Source: Deltaproteobacteria bacterium (GTDB taxonomy: Bacteria; Desulfobacterota; Desulfobaccia; Desulfobaccales; 0-14-0-80-60-11). From it: a stretch of 64,000 nucleotides of DNA. The stretch is taken from positions 1-64,000 of the forward strand of contig JASEFS010000012.1 of NCBI GenBank assembly GCA_030018495.1. The letters run 5' to 3'. Numbering within the stretch: the first letter of the stretch is position 1; each line of letters begins with the position of its first letter. The position numbers were made by a program, and so were the translations under genes. This document shows positions 41,773-51,273 of this stretch, in pieces. The notes under the pieces are model-generated. The model had not been told where the DNA came from. It made no database searches and saw nothing but the letters and a program-made list of their open reading frames with translations.

Positions 41773-42786
41773 ATGCTATTATTTTCAACTTTTCTTTTGG
41801 CAATCTGCTTGCTTTTCGGGTGCGCCGGCACACCCAAACAAAGCGACCTATCCTCCCAACCACACCCAAAGTCCTCCCATCCACAAAAACGGCTCCTGCA
41901 ACAGGCCTTTTTAAACCAAGGGATGTCGTGCCCTACAGATCCGGGTAATTACAAGGTGGGGCCCGAGGATCTTTTGGAAGTGAACATTTATGGCCAAAAG
42001 GAATTGAATCGGGTGGTGCGGGTGGATCGGGACGGAAAGATAAAGCTGCCGCTGGTCGGAGAGGCCGACGTCCAAGGCCTGAGCACTATGGAAGTAGAGA
42101 GGAAGTTGGAGAGCCTTTACGGACAAAACTACTTGCATAGTCCCCAGGTCACCGTGTTCGTCAAAGAATACCGCCACCAAAGGGTCTCGGTGGTGGGGGC
42201 GGTCAATAAACCCGGCATTTTCCCCATGATCGGGCCGCGGACCATTTTCGAGATGCTGTCTGAGGCCGGCGGTCTGAATGAAGACGCCGGTGATGTGGTA
42301 CATGTCATCAGGAAAAGCGGCGGAGGTTTCAAGGGTGGCCAAGCTGCCGGTTCTCCTCAAACTCTGGTCATCAACATGCGCAGTGCACTGAACCAAAGCC
42401 CGGCCGAATTATGCAGCCTGTCCGTCCAGGATGGCGACGTAATCAACGTGCCTTACGCCGGGTTCGCTTACGTCACCGGAGAAGTGCAAAAGCCGGGGAA
42501 AGTTGCGGTAAAGCAGGGCCTTACAGTCTCTCAAGCCGTAGCTGTGGCCGGTGCCTTTACTCCTGTCGCCTCAAAGCAAATTCAAGTCTTGCGATTCGAT
42601 GAGCAGGGTGAACGCCAGATTATTCCTGTTGATTGGGGCACCGTGTCGCAAGGCAAGGGAAACGACCTCCTCCTGAAAGAAGATGACGTCGTGGTGGTGC
42701 CTTCGAGTACCGGGAAGAAAGTTTGGCAGGGAATCAGCAATATATTCCGTGGCGCATTTTCCGTCGGATATATGGCGGCCCCTTAA
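41773..42786 (+). CDS. Wza-type polysaccharide export lipoprotein
   Basis: 337 aa. Signal peptide with lipobox LLFGCAG, Poly_export domain (YKVGPEDLLEVNIYGQKELN, KIKLPLVGEADVQGLS, VTVFVKEYRHQRVSVVGAVN) and SLBB-type repeats (PGKVAVKQGLTVSQAV). It forms the outer-membrane export channel of a Wzy-dependent pathway, working with the Wzc kinase encoded next. GTG at 41770 is an alternative start one codon upstream. Confidence 0.93.
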   Translation: MLLFSTFLLAICLLFGCAGTPKQSDLSSQPHPKSSHPQKRLLQQAFLNQGMSCPTDPGNYKVGPEDLLEVNIYGQKELNRVVRVDRDGKIKLPLVGEADVQGLSTMEVERKLESLYGQNYLHSPQVTVFVKEYRHQRVSVVGAVNKPGIFPMIGPRTIFEMLSEAGGLNEDAGDVVHVIRKSGGGFKGGQAAGSPQTLVINMRSALNQSPAELCSLSVQDGDVINVPYAGFAYVTGEVQKPGKVAVKQGLTVSQAVAVAGAFTPVASKQIQVLRFDEQGERQIIPVDWGTVSQGKGNDLLLKEDDVVVVPSSTGKKVWQGISNIFRGAFSVGYMAAP

Positions 42787-42799
42787 AGGAGAACTCGTG

Positions 42800-45076
42800 A
42801 TGTCGGAAAAAATGGATTGCCCTTTTGCCCTCACTCATGCTCAGGGATCCGGCTTGCCCTATCAAGGGCCGATGCTGTATCACCCCTTCTTTCACGACGC
42901 CAAGCAAGCCAGAAGGTTTAATTTCTGGAAATATTACGAGGTGCTCAAAAGGCGGAAACGCTGGATCTTGGGATTTATCCTAATCGTAGTGCCGCTTTGG
43001 ACCCTGGTGACTTTTTTAAGAACCCCCATTTTCAGGGCCACTACCATGGTCCAGATTACCAGTGATAACCCGGCCAGTATCGTGACCTCTAAGGAAAACC
43101 CGAGTCCTCCGATCAACCGGGAAGAACGTCAAGAATTCGCCCAGACCCAATTCAAGATTTTGCAGAGTCGGTCTGTGGCGGAGCGGATCATTGAAAAGCT
43201 CAATTTAAAAAATCATCCGGAATTTCGAAAAGGACTCCGGGAAGGAATGGATGCCGATGCCTCCATGAAGCTCATGGTTGACCGGTTTCTGAAAAAGCTG
43301 GACGTCAGCCCGGAGAAGAATTCATTTTTGGTGCGTGTCTCTTTTGAATCTGAAGATCCCATTCTGGCCCAAAATGTAACCAACGCCCTGGTTCAGGAAT
43401 ATACGCAATTCGGGATGGAGTCCCGTTCCCATGCCTTTGGTGCGGTCCAGAAATGGCTGGATTATCAATTGCAGGTTTTGCGGGCCAAGGTGGAGTCCTC
43501 GGAAAGACAGCTATATTCCTTCGCTGAAAAATCCAATGTAATAAACCCGGAAAATAAAGATAACGTGGTCCTGCAGAAATATACCGACCTGAGCAATCTG
43601 CTCACCAAAGCCGAATCGGAAAGGGTCGCCAAAGAATCTCAATATAAGCAGATCAAGGAAGGCGGCTTGGACTCCAGCATCATCCTGAACAATCCCCTTA
43701 CCATGAAATTGCGGGAAGAGTTAGTCATTCAAGAGGCCAAAGTGGCCAGCCTTGGCAGGGTTTACAAGTCCGGACACCCTGAAATGCAAACTGAGCAGGC
43801 CAAAGCGGGGCAGTTGCGGGCCCGCTTGAATGCGGAAATCAAAAGGCTGGCCAGTTCCATAAAGGCAGATTACGAGTCGGCCAAGCGCACTGAGGAGATG
43901 CTGCAACAGAATCTCAACGAACAAAAGGAACGCGTGGCCAAACTGCAAAGACAGACAGTGGATTATAAGATACTCAAGCGCGACGTGGATGCCAATGATG
44001 CCCTGTATAAAGGCCTTTTGGCCCGCATGAAAGAGGCCAGCATCGCCAGCACGATGATCCCCACCAACGTTCAGGTCATTGATGAAGCTGAACGTCCTCT
44101 CACTCCGGTCCGGCCCAACAAAGCCCTTAATCTGGTCTTTGCCTCGCTGTTGGGCATTTTTGGCGGCATCGGCTTGGCATTTCTGGTGGAGCGCCTGGAT
44201 GACTCCATAAAAAGCGCCGAGGAGCTGGAAGAAATGAGCAAATTGCCGGTATTGAGCCTGGTGCCGGCCTTGGAGAGCTCTAATAATAACAATTTGCACT
44301 CGCTGCCGGAGCCGCAGATTCCGAGCTTGAATTATCTGCAGAACTACGGCTCGGAAATGTCGGAGTCCATCAGGCAATTGAAGACCATCATCCTGCTTTC
44401 CGATTTGGAGAATCCTCCCAAGGTTCTGCTGATCACCAGCCCGAATCCCGGAGAGGGGAAGACCACGGTGGCCGTAAACTTGGCCTGCTCCTTGGCCGTG
44501 CAGGGACGTAAGGTTCTGCTGATTGACGCGGATCTGCGCCGGCCGCAATTGCATAAGGTCTTCCAAAAGCCGGTGTCCCCCGGATTGAGCGACTTCCTTC
44601 ATGAAATTTGTTCCCCGAGCCAGATCATTCATGCCACCGAACTGCCTTCCCTTTTTGTTATTCCGGCCGGCCGGCGCTCCAGCGTCCCGGCTGAAATCAT
44701 AGGGTCTCAGGATATGGCGATATACATAAAGAAAATAGGCGAACACTTTGATCACGTCATTTTGGACTCCCCTCCCATTTTGGGATGCACCGAAGGTCTC
44801 ATGCTGTCAGCCTCTGCCGACGGGGTGATTTTGGTGGTGAGACATTTAAGCACTTCCGTTGAGGCTGGCCGCCTGGCTCAGCAATTTCTCCAAAAAGTCA
44901 AAGCTCCTCTAATCGGCTCAGTAATCAATTACGCGAATTATAAGGACTTTGGCTATCATTATTACTATAAGTATTACGGTGAAAAATTTTCCCACCATGG
45001 AGATAAACCTTTCCATCATCCAAATAACGATGAAAAAGTTCACACTTATGAATGTAAAGATATAAGCGATAATTAA
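42800..45076 (+). CDS. Wzc-type chain-length regulator and tyrosine autokinase
   Basis: 758 aa from ATG 42800 (AAAGGAGA site); the ORF track start would overlap the wza-like gene. A Wzz domain with membrane segments (RWILGFILIVVPLWTLVTFL; AFASLLGIFGGIGLAFLVE-type second helix) flanks a long periplasmic coiled coil. A cytoplasmic BY-kinase follows: Walker A SPNPGEGKTTVAVNLA, A' VLLIDADLRRP, B HVILDSPPILG. The C-terminal tyrosine cluster is GYHYYYKYYGEKF. Controls polymer length and assembly through cycling autophosphorylation. Confidence 0.94.
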   Translation: MSEKMDCPFALTHAQGSGLPYQGPMLYHPFFHDAKQARRFNFWKYYEVLKRRKRWILGFILIVVPLWTLVTFLRTPIFRATTMVQITSDNPASIVTSKENPSPPINREERQEFAQTQFKILQSRSVAERIIEKLNLKNHPEFRKGLREGMDADASMKLMVDRFLKKLDVSPEKNSFLVRVSFESEDPILAQNVTNALVQEYTQFGMESRSHAFGAVQKWLDYQLQVLRAKVESSERQLYSFAEKSNVINPENKDNVVLQKYTDLSNLLTKAESERVAKESQYKQIKEGGLDSSIILNNPLTMKLREELVIQEAKVASLGRVYKSGHPEMQTEQAKAGQLRARLNAEIKRLASSIKADYESAKRTEEMLQQNLNEQKERVAKLQRQTVDYKILKRDVDANDALYKGLLARMKEASIASTMIPTNVQVIDEAERPLTPVRPNKALNLVFASLLGIFGGIGLAFLVERLDDSIKSAEELEEMSKLPVLSLVPALESSNNNNLHSLPEPQIPSLNYLQNYGSEMSESIRQLKTIILLSDLENPPKVLLITSPNPGEGKTTVAVNLACSLAVQGRKVLLIDADLRRPQLHKVFQKPVSPGLSDFLHEICSPSQIIHATELPSLFVIPAGRRSSVPAEIIGSQDMAIYIKKIGEHFDHVILDSPPILGCTEGLMLSASADGVILVVRHLSTSVEAGRLAQQFLQKVKAPLIGSVINYANYKDFGYHYYYKYYGEKFSHHGDKPFHHPNNDEKVHTYECKDISDN

Positions 45077-45096
45077 ATTTCTGTGGAAGAGTGACT

Positions 45097-46479
45097 ATGG
45101 CAACAAGACTTTTTGACATTGCTTTTTCCCTTATAGGGCTGGTCTTTCTGTTGCTGATGTATCCTATTGTGGCTTTATTGATCAAATTGGACTCGCGCGG
45201 TCCGGTATTTTTCAAATGTGCGCGGGTAGGGAAAGACGGCAAAATTTTTCATATGTATAAATTCCGCACCATGTATGAGAGCGATGTTAAAGGGCAGTCG
45301 GTCAGCCCCCAGGGAGATCCCCGGGTGACGCGGATAGGAAGGATACTGAGACGTCTTAAACTTAATGAGTTCCCTCAATTTTTAAACATCTTGCGGGGGG
45401 AGATGACCCTGGTGGGGCCCCGCCCTGAAGCTCCTGATCTGGCTGCGGACTATCCCCTTGAAGCCCGCCGGATCTTCACGATCAAGCCGGGATTGGTCGG
45501 CCCGAATCAAATTTTGGGAAGAAACGAAGAGGAGTTCTATCCGCGTGGCGTGGACCCCAAAGAATATTATTTGACCGAAATCCTGCCGGGCAAAATCCCG
45601 TTGGATCTGCAATACATCGATGAGAAGTCCTTCTTAACCGACCTGAAATATCTTTTCCTCGGCATCTGGGTGACTGTTACCGGCATGGTGCGCCTGCAGC
45701 ATCTGTGGGCCAACAAGCAGCGAATTCTTCTGCTGGCGGCGGATAGCGCCTTCTGCCTGATATCCTTTATGCTGGCGTACTTCATCCGTTATGAAACATT
45801 AACCCCGGCTTTCATCACTCAGGCGCATCTCCAAATTCTGCCCTTTACCGCCTTGACTCACATTTCCTTTTTGTTTCTTTTAGGCTGTTACAGCGGTGTT
45901 TTAAATTATTTCGGCATAAACGATATTAAAATTATTTTTAAAGCTCTTGTTTTAGGGACTTTAACGTTGTTGCTTATATCGCTTAATTTTAAATTTAATA
46001 AGATGAGCGGGAGCAGCATATTTATAATCAACTTTTTATTTCTCTCTGTATTTCTCGTGGGCTATCGCATTTTTATAGCAACATTGGGCCATATTTTAAG
46101 AAAGAATAACGGCCAGGAACTGAAGCGGGCCTTAATAATCGGGGCAGGAGAAGAGGGGCTTCTTTGCCTCCATTATTTGCAAAAAAATCAGGAAATCAAT
46201 TATCAAATTATGGGCTTCATCGATGAAGATCCCCTACTGCAATATAAAAAAATTAACGGTATCAAAGTAATAGGCGGTTTGGCTGATCTGGAAATCGTGC
46301 TGCCGCTTTACAAAATCGATGAAGTATTTATCGCCGACTCAATTAAGCAGCCTGAAGAGGGCATAAAAGTACAAAAAGTTTGTCGCAAACATTTTGTCGC
46401 GCTCACGAGCTTTGTTCCCAACATGGTGGTCACACCCCCGATCGTTTACCCTCAAAAACCGGCACCCTCCATTTATTGA
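45097..46479 (+). CDS. Polyprenyl-phosphate sugar transferase with C-terminal membrane/Rossmann module
   Basis: 460 aa. The catalytic initiating glycosyltransferase domain (WcaJ/WbaP C-terminal type) comes first: RLFDIAFSLIGLVFLLLMYP, KFRTMYESDV, LRRLKLNEFPQFLNILRGEM, LVGPRPE. It is followed by four membrane segments and a Rossmann-like domain (RALIIGAGEEGLLCLHYLQK, GFIDEDPLLQ) like the N-terminal parts of WbpM/CapD and of usual PHPTs. The domain order is thus the reverse of the common arrangement. It should start repeat-unit synthesis on undecaprenyl phosphate. Start ATG 45097 with GGAAGAG upstream. Confidence 0.88.
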   Translation: MATRLFDIAFSLIGLVFLLLMYPIVALLIKLDSRGPVFFKCARVGKDGKIFHMYKFRTMYESDVKGQSVSPQGDPRVTRIGRILRRLKLNEFPQFLNILRGEMTLVGPRPEAPDLAADYPLEARRIFTIKPGLVGPNQILGRNEEEFYPRGVDPKEYYLTEILPGKIPLDLQYIDEKSFLTDLKYLFLGIWVTVTGMVRLQHLWANKQRILLLAADSAFCLISFMLAYFIRYETLTPAFITQAHLQILPFTALTHISFLFLLGCYSGVLNYFGINDIKIIFKALVLGTLTLLLISLNFKFNKMSGSSIFIINFLFLSVFLVGYRIFIATLGHILRKNNGQELKRALIIGAGEEGLLCLHYLQKNQEINYQIMGFIDEDPLLQYKKINGIKVIGGLADLEIVLPLYKIDEVFIADSIKQPEEGIKVQKVCRKHFVALTSFVPNMVVTPPIVYPQKPAPSIY

Positions 46480-46514
46480 TCCGAGAAAGACGGGGCAAAC
46501 CAAGGAGGCTCATA

Positions 46515-47249
46515 ATGCGAGTTATTATTTTGGCAGGGGGAAAAGGCGTTCGGTTGGCTCCTTTGACCGAGGTCATTCCCAAGCCTTTAGTCCCCATCGG
46601 CGGCATGCCGATCCTGGAATTCATCTTGCGCCAGTTGGGCAATCAAGGATTTAACCAGATAACCCTGGCGGTGGGCTATCTGGCTGAGCTGATCAGGGCA
46701 TATTTCGGCGACGGCTCGCGGTACGGCGTCAACATCACCTATTCCTATGAGTCCGAGCCGTTGGGTACGGCCGGGCCGCTGTCATTGGTGGAGGGGTTGG
46801 ACGAGCCTTTCATCGTGATGAACGCCGATGTCATGACCAATATTGATTATAACAAACTGCTGCAATTCCACCGCTCGCACGGCGGGGTGGCCACCATAAG
46901 CGCCCACGAGATAAAGGTTAAAATCGACCTGGGGGTGATAATCCGGGACGGCAACAGCCGTATCACCGACTATGTGGAAAAACCGACCACCGAGCACTTG
47001 GTCAGCATGGGCATCTATGTTTTTGAACCCCAAGTGCTTTGTTTCATCAAAAAGAGAAAATACCTGGATTTCCCCGACCTGATCAAAATCCTCCTGCAGC
47101 AGGGCTTGCCGGTTCACCATTACCACTTCAAGGGTTTTTGGCTGGATATCGGACGCCACGAGGATTATGCCAAAGCCAATAGTGCTTTCAAAACCTTTTT
47201 GGAAGACTCCTGCCTGCTGACAACCGCCCCGACGCAAGCAGCATCGTGA
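46515..47249 (+). CDS. Sugar-phosphate nucleotidyltransferase
   Basis: 244 aa from ATG 46515 (AAGGAGG site). MRVIILAGGKGVRLAPLTEV with PKPLVPIGG is the nucleotidyltransferase signature; EPLGTAGPLSLVE and NADVMTN follow. It resembles mannose-1-phosphate guanylyltransferase/D-glycero-manno-heptose-type NTPases without the extra C-terminal domains. The sugar and nucleotide are not determined by the sequence. Confidence 0.87.
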   Translation: MRVIILAGGKGVRLAPLTEVIPKPLVPIGGMPILEFILRQLGNQGFNQITLAVGYLAELIRAYFGDGSRYGVNITYSYESEPLGTAGPLSLVEGLDEPFIVMNADVMTNIDYNKLLQFHRSHGGVATISAHEIKVKIDLGVIIRDGNSRITDYVEKPTTEHLVSMGIYVFEPQVLCFIKKRKYLDFPDLIKILLQQGLPVHHYHFKGFWLDIGRHEDYAKANSAFKTFLEDSCLLTTAPTQAAS

Positions 47250-47399
47250 AAGAACAGCCGACCCGGCGGTATCAGAATGGATTGGGTCGGTTGACGAAAT
47301 GCTTTTCCCCGGCGATAAAGCCTTGCCCTCACCGAGGTTCACGCTGTGCCTGCAGTTTTTTCAAAAATTACAGATAATTAACCAGTTAAAAAGACGGGT

Positions 47400-48722
47400 A
47401 TGAGTGAAATCAAATTAAAAGGTGTCGGCCAAAATCTCTTATCAAATCTTACTATTAGTTTTTTTAATATGTTTACAGGTATTGTAACAGCCCGTCTTTT
47501 GGGGGCTACAGGCAAAGGTGAGCTGACGACGGTCATGCTGTGGCCTCTCATTTTTGAAACATTAGGATTATTTGGAACCAATTGGTCGATTGCCAGGTGT
47601 GTTGCTGAAAATAAAAAAAAGATTAATGACCTGGCCCGCTCTTCTTTGACTACATGTTTCATGCTGGCTGTATTAACTGTAGTTTTTGGTTATATAACGA
47701 TACCAAAACTCATCCCTGCCGATAAACAGCATCTTGTAACTCTCTCGCGGTGTTTTCTTATATATATCCCAATAATGTTTATCATCAGGTGTTTCTTGGC
47801 GATAAATCAAGGTAGTATGTTATGGAAACGTTTTAACATATTGCGATTGTCTTTTTATTTCCCGTATCTTCTAATTCTTTCTTTATTGTGGTTGAAGAAA
47901 GTAAATCAAGTAGAATGGTTTTTGTCAGCATTAATAATAGCATATTTTGTACAGGCTCTTTTGTCGATATCATTTCACCTAAGGGAAATAGCCAAAGGCA
48001 GCAGCGGCATGAGCAATATTAAAAGTATTTTGCGCCGGGGATTCCCCTTTTCTATTTATAACGTCGGCATGGTGATAGCACAGGAAATAGATAAAGCTTT
48101 ATTGGTGTTGTTGTTGAGCTCCACGGAGGTGGGATTGTATGCGGTGGCCTTCTCCTTCGGTTCCACCCATGGAGCGCTGGGGTCGGCATTCGGCATCACC
48201 TCCTTTGCTGTTTTGGCTTCTGAAAGTGACCCTGGCCGGCGAGGCCAGTTCATCGCCAAGGCTTTTCGCCAGGCAACCCTGCTTTATGTGGGAGTAGGAA
48301 TTGCGGTAGCCTTTTTGGCCCCTTACATGATTGTCATATTATTCGGCCCCCAATTTGCCCCGGCGAGGCAACCGGCCATTATTCTGGCATTGGCCAATTC
48401 TCTTATATATTTGGGGTCCATCCTGGATGAGGGTTTTCGAGGCACAGGGAATACCGTGCCCGGGATATTGGCCAAATTTATCGGAGGGGGCATTGTGGCG
48501 ATTTTTGCCCTCCTTTTGGCCCCGAAAATCGGCATCATGGGGATGGCCTGGGCTTTCTTTTTGGGCAGCCTGGGTCAGCTAATTTTTATGACGTGCTTTG
48601 TCAAGTATTACTTTAATTTAAAGCTGTCTCATTTATGGGGGATCAGATTCAGTGAAGCAAACGATTTAATCGGCAGCTTCCTGGCTCATTTCCCTAAACT
48701 GAGCTCCATAAAATTACCATGA
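47400..48722 (+). CDS. Polysaccharide flippase (Wzx/MOP superfamily)
   Basis: 440 aa, about 12 membrane segments. The N-terminal NLLSNLTISFFNMFTGIVTA and RLLGATGKGELTTVMLW match MOP/PST exporters that flip lipid-linked repeat units. Low GC in its 5' half compared with flanking genes. Its 3' end overlaps the polymerase gene (ATGA). Typical Wzx position between the initiating transferase and Wzy. Confidence 0.88.
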   Translation: MSEIKLKGVGQNLLSNLTISFFNMFTGIVTARLLGATGKGELTTVMLWPLIFETLGLFGTNWSIARCVAENKKKINDLARSSLTTCFMLAVLTVVFGYITIPKLIPADKQHLVTLSRCFLIYIPIMFIIRCFLAINQGSMLWKRFNILRLSFYFPYLLILSLLWLKKVNQVEWFLSALIIAYFVQALLSISFHLREIAKGSSGMSNIKSILRRGFPFSIYNVGMVIAQEIDKALLVLLLSSTEVGLYAVAFSFGSTHGALGSAFGITSFAVLASESDPGRRGQFIAKAFRQATLLYVGVGIAVAFLAPYMIVILFGPQFAPARQPAIILALANSLIYLGSILDEGFRGTGNTVPGILAKFIGGGIVAIFALLLAPKIGIMGMAWAFFLGSLGQLIFMTCFVKYYFNLKLSHLWGIRFSEANDLIGSFLAHFPKLSSIKLP

Positions 48723-50032
48723 ACTACCAAAACTTCAGGTATGTAAACAAATTGTTTAAAGTTTTCTGGATAAGTTTATTTGCGTGGTTTTCTTCTCTCA
48801 CTATAATGCAAGTTATTTTGTCACGTTACAAAAATGAAACTTTATCTTACTTTTCGCTATTTATGTCAACAATATTATTTTTTATGGTTAGTTTAATTAT
48901 TGCCAATAAAATAAGCAAGGAATTAGCATATAATTCAAAAAATAATGGGATTAAATATGAAGCTCCTTTTTTCTTTTTTATCTTATATTTAATTATGTGC
49001 TTTGTGTCGGTATTCTTTTCTATGACGGAAACAACAAAATATAGCATCGGCTACGGTTACTTGATTGCTTATATCATAACTTTTATCATTCTTGGTATAA
49101 TTGATAGAATGGTAAAACTATCAAGAAATAATTTATTATTTTATGACACAACGGATAAGCTATGCTATACAGCATTTTTATCTTCCAGCATAATATTGAT
49201 AACCATTTTTCTAAGTTCGATAAACGATGGATCATTTTTTTCCGATACCAGAATATTGTCCAACATGATGCCTGCAACCATCGGATTAATCGCTCTTCCG
49301 GTAATTTTATACCCGACTATATTTAGAATGACTTTTTATAGATTTATTATTTTAATATTAGCAGCGATATTGATATACAAAGGTGGAAGCAGGACGACCA
49401 TTGTAACTCTTTCCATTGTTCTAACCACGGCTCTCTTTTTTAAATACGGGAGATATTCACTCATTGTTTTGGCAATTCCGGTTTTATTTTTGATTTATGA
49501 TCAGAGTTTAATCGATTTTGTAAAAGAAAAAGTCCTTTTTTTAGATGATTACTATCGAGGGATAGATTCTCTGAGCGGGCGGCAGGAGCTCTGGACGGCA
49601 TCATGGAAGATTTTCCAAAAAAGCCCTTTGATAGGGCACGGCTTCAGAATGAGCGAAGTCATGTTCTTCCATGAGGAGATGACTTCGGCGCACAACGCTT
49701 ACCTGAGTTCACTGATGGAAACGGGGATAATCGGTACATTTTTCCTGTTAACTGCAGTGTTTTTAACCTTATATAAATTAGGCAAAATATCCTGGTATTT
49801 TAAAAGCAATACATACATTTTCTATTTTTCATTATTATTTGGAGCGGTAATCTACGGTTTGGGGGAACGTTTTATAATAAATATAGGTAATCTGACTTCG
49901 ATTTTGTGCATGTATACTTTTTATTTACCTGGCATTTCCAGTTTTCAGGAGGAGTTATGCAATGAAAATGCCTGTAAATTATGCAAGTATTATCAAATGG
50001 CTCAGCCATATAATTATCAGGAGAAGAGATGA
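48719..50032 (+). CDS. O-antigen polymerase/ligase family membrane protein (Wzy-like)
   Basis: 437 aa, strongly hydrophobic with 10-12 membrane segments and a periplasmic loop before the final helices: GIDSLSGRQELWTASWKIFQ and PLIGHGFRMSEV match the Wzy_C/O-antigen ligase signature (R..W..a...i..ply G.G). Most AT-rich gene in the operon. Overlaps both neighbours by 4 bp. Polymerase is favoured over ligase from the Wzx/Wzc context. Confidence 0.87.
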   Translation: MNYQNFRYVNKLFKVFWISLFAWFSSLTIMQVILSRYKNETLSYFSLFMSTILFFMVSLIIANKISKELAYNSKNNGIKYEAPFFFFILYLIMCFVSVFFSMTETTKYSIGYGYLIAYIITFIILGIIDRMVKLSRNNLLFYDTTDKLCYTAFLSSSIILITIFLSSINDGSFFSDTRILSNMMPATIGLIALPVILYPTIFRMTFYRFIILILAAILIYKGGSRTTIVTLSIVLTTALFFKYGRYSLIVLAIPVLFLIYDQSLIDFVKEKVLFLDDYYRGIDSLSGRQELWTASWKIFQKSPLIGHGFRMSEVMFFHEEMTSAHNAYLSSLMETGIIGTFFLLTAVFLTLYKLGKISWYFKSNTYIFYFSLLFGAVIYGLGERFIINIGNLTSILCMYTFYLPGISSFQEELCNENACKLCKYYQMAQPYNYQEKR

Positions 50033-51222
50033 GCGATAATGAAAAAAGAAAGGTATGTTTTTTAAGTTATAATTACAGCCCTTATTCTTTAGCCAGGTGT
50101 GCGACCGCAGCCAATTATGGGCAGAAGCTGAACACTGATTTGATTGCTATAGAGATCATTTCCCAAGACGAGTATGGCTGGCAGTCGATCTATAACGGAG
50201 AGGGTTATACAGGGTTCAAAAAATACACCTTAATCAATTCAAACCTAAGAAACAAATGGCTGACTTTCATTGCGGTAAAAAAATTATGCAGTCTTTTAAA
50301 TGAGGTTGACCCGCAAGTTATAGCAATTTTGGGATATGATAATCCGGTTACAATTGCCGGGCTTTTGTGGGGACGGTTGAACCGGCGCATTAAAATTTTA
50401 ATGATGGACAGCAAATTTGACGATATGCCGCGCTCGGTTTCAAAAGAATGGCTTAAGAGAAAATTAATTTCGATTTATGACGGCGCCATAGTCTCAGGTT
50501 TGAAAAGCAGGGAGTATGCCAAAAGTCTGGGAATACCGGAGAACATGATATTAACAGGATTTGACGTCGTGGACAACCAGCACTTTGCCGATAGGTCCGA
50601 GTGGGCCAGGAATAATGAGATTGCCTTGAGGCAGCAACACCAACTTCCGGAAAATTACTTTCTTTGTGTCAGCCGTCTGATTGAGAAGAAAAATCTTGAC
50701 CGGCTATTGGATGCCTATGAGATTTATGCCGGCAGTTATAAAGGTAAGCTATGGGATTTGGTTATCTGCGGTTCAGGCCCTTTGGAACAGAGACTTAAAG
50801 AAAAAGTCATGGAGAAAGGCTTTAGTGGAGTTCATCTTGTAGGAACCAAAACATATGAGGAGATGCCCATTTTTTACGGCTTGGCCAAATGCTTGATACT
50901 TCCCAGCGCGTTCTTGGAGACGTGGGGCTTGGTGGTAAATGAAGCCATGGCGGCGGGCTTGCCTGTTTTGGTCAGCAAGGCTTGTGGATGTTACCCGGAT
51001 TTAATTGAGGAGGGGGTAAACGGCTACTCCTTTGACCCCTATAATGTCGAAGAATTGGCTGAGTTGATGGTCAAGGCAAGTTCAGGAGAGTGCGATCTCG
51101 GAGCCATGGGGGAGGCTTCCCGGCGCATTATCGCCGACTGGACTCTGGAAGCGTTTGCCCACAATTTCTTCAAAGTAGTGGAGATAAGCCAGGCACCTCG
51201 TCAAACCCCGCTTCTTGGTTAA
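50029..51222 (+). CDS. Glycosyltransferase, GT4-like
   Basis: 397 aa. GT-B fold: the C-terminal domain has YFLCVSRLIEKKNLDRLLDA, LVICGSGPLEQRLKEK and LPSAFLETWGLVVNEAMAAG, with the E-x7-E motif in ETWGLVVNE. It adds one sugar to the lipid-linked repeat unit; donor and acceptor unknown. Start overlaps the wzy-like stop (ATGA). Confidence 0.92.
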   Translation: MSDNEKRKVCFLSYNYSPYSLARCATAANYGQKLNTDLIAIEIISQDEYGWQSIYNGEGYTGFKKYTLINSNLRNKWLTFIAVKKLCSLLNEVDPQVIAILGYDNPVTIAGLLWGRLNRRIKILMMDSKFDDMPRSVSKEWLKRKLISIYDGAIVSGLKSREYAKSLGIPENMILTGFDVVDNQHFADRSEWARNNEIALRQQHQLPENYFLCVSRLIEKKNLDRLLDAYEIYAGSYKGKLWDLVICGSGPLEQRLKEKVMEKGFSGVHLVGTKTYEEMPIFYGLAKCLILPSAFLETWGLVVNEAMAAGLPVLVSKACGCYPDLIEEGVNGYSFDPYNVEELAELMVKASSGECDLGAMGEASRRIIADWTLEAFAHNFFKVVEISQAPRQTPLLG

Positions 51223-51273
51223 TCTCCTTTACCTGGGAGATTAACCTCCCTGATTTTAATTAAGGTAAAGAGG

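Noticed and set aside
41799-41814. Sigma-54-like TGGCAATCTGCTTGCT
   Set aside because: Fits GG-N10-GC but lies inside the signal-peptide codons of the wza-like gene; probably chance.
43721-44755. 344-aa minus-strand ORF
   Set aside because: Antisense shadow of the Wzc-like kinase.
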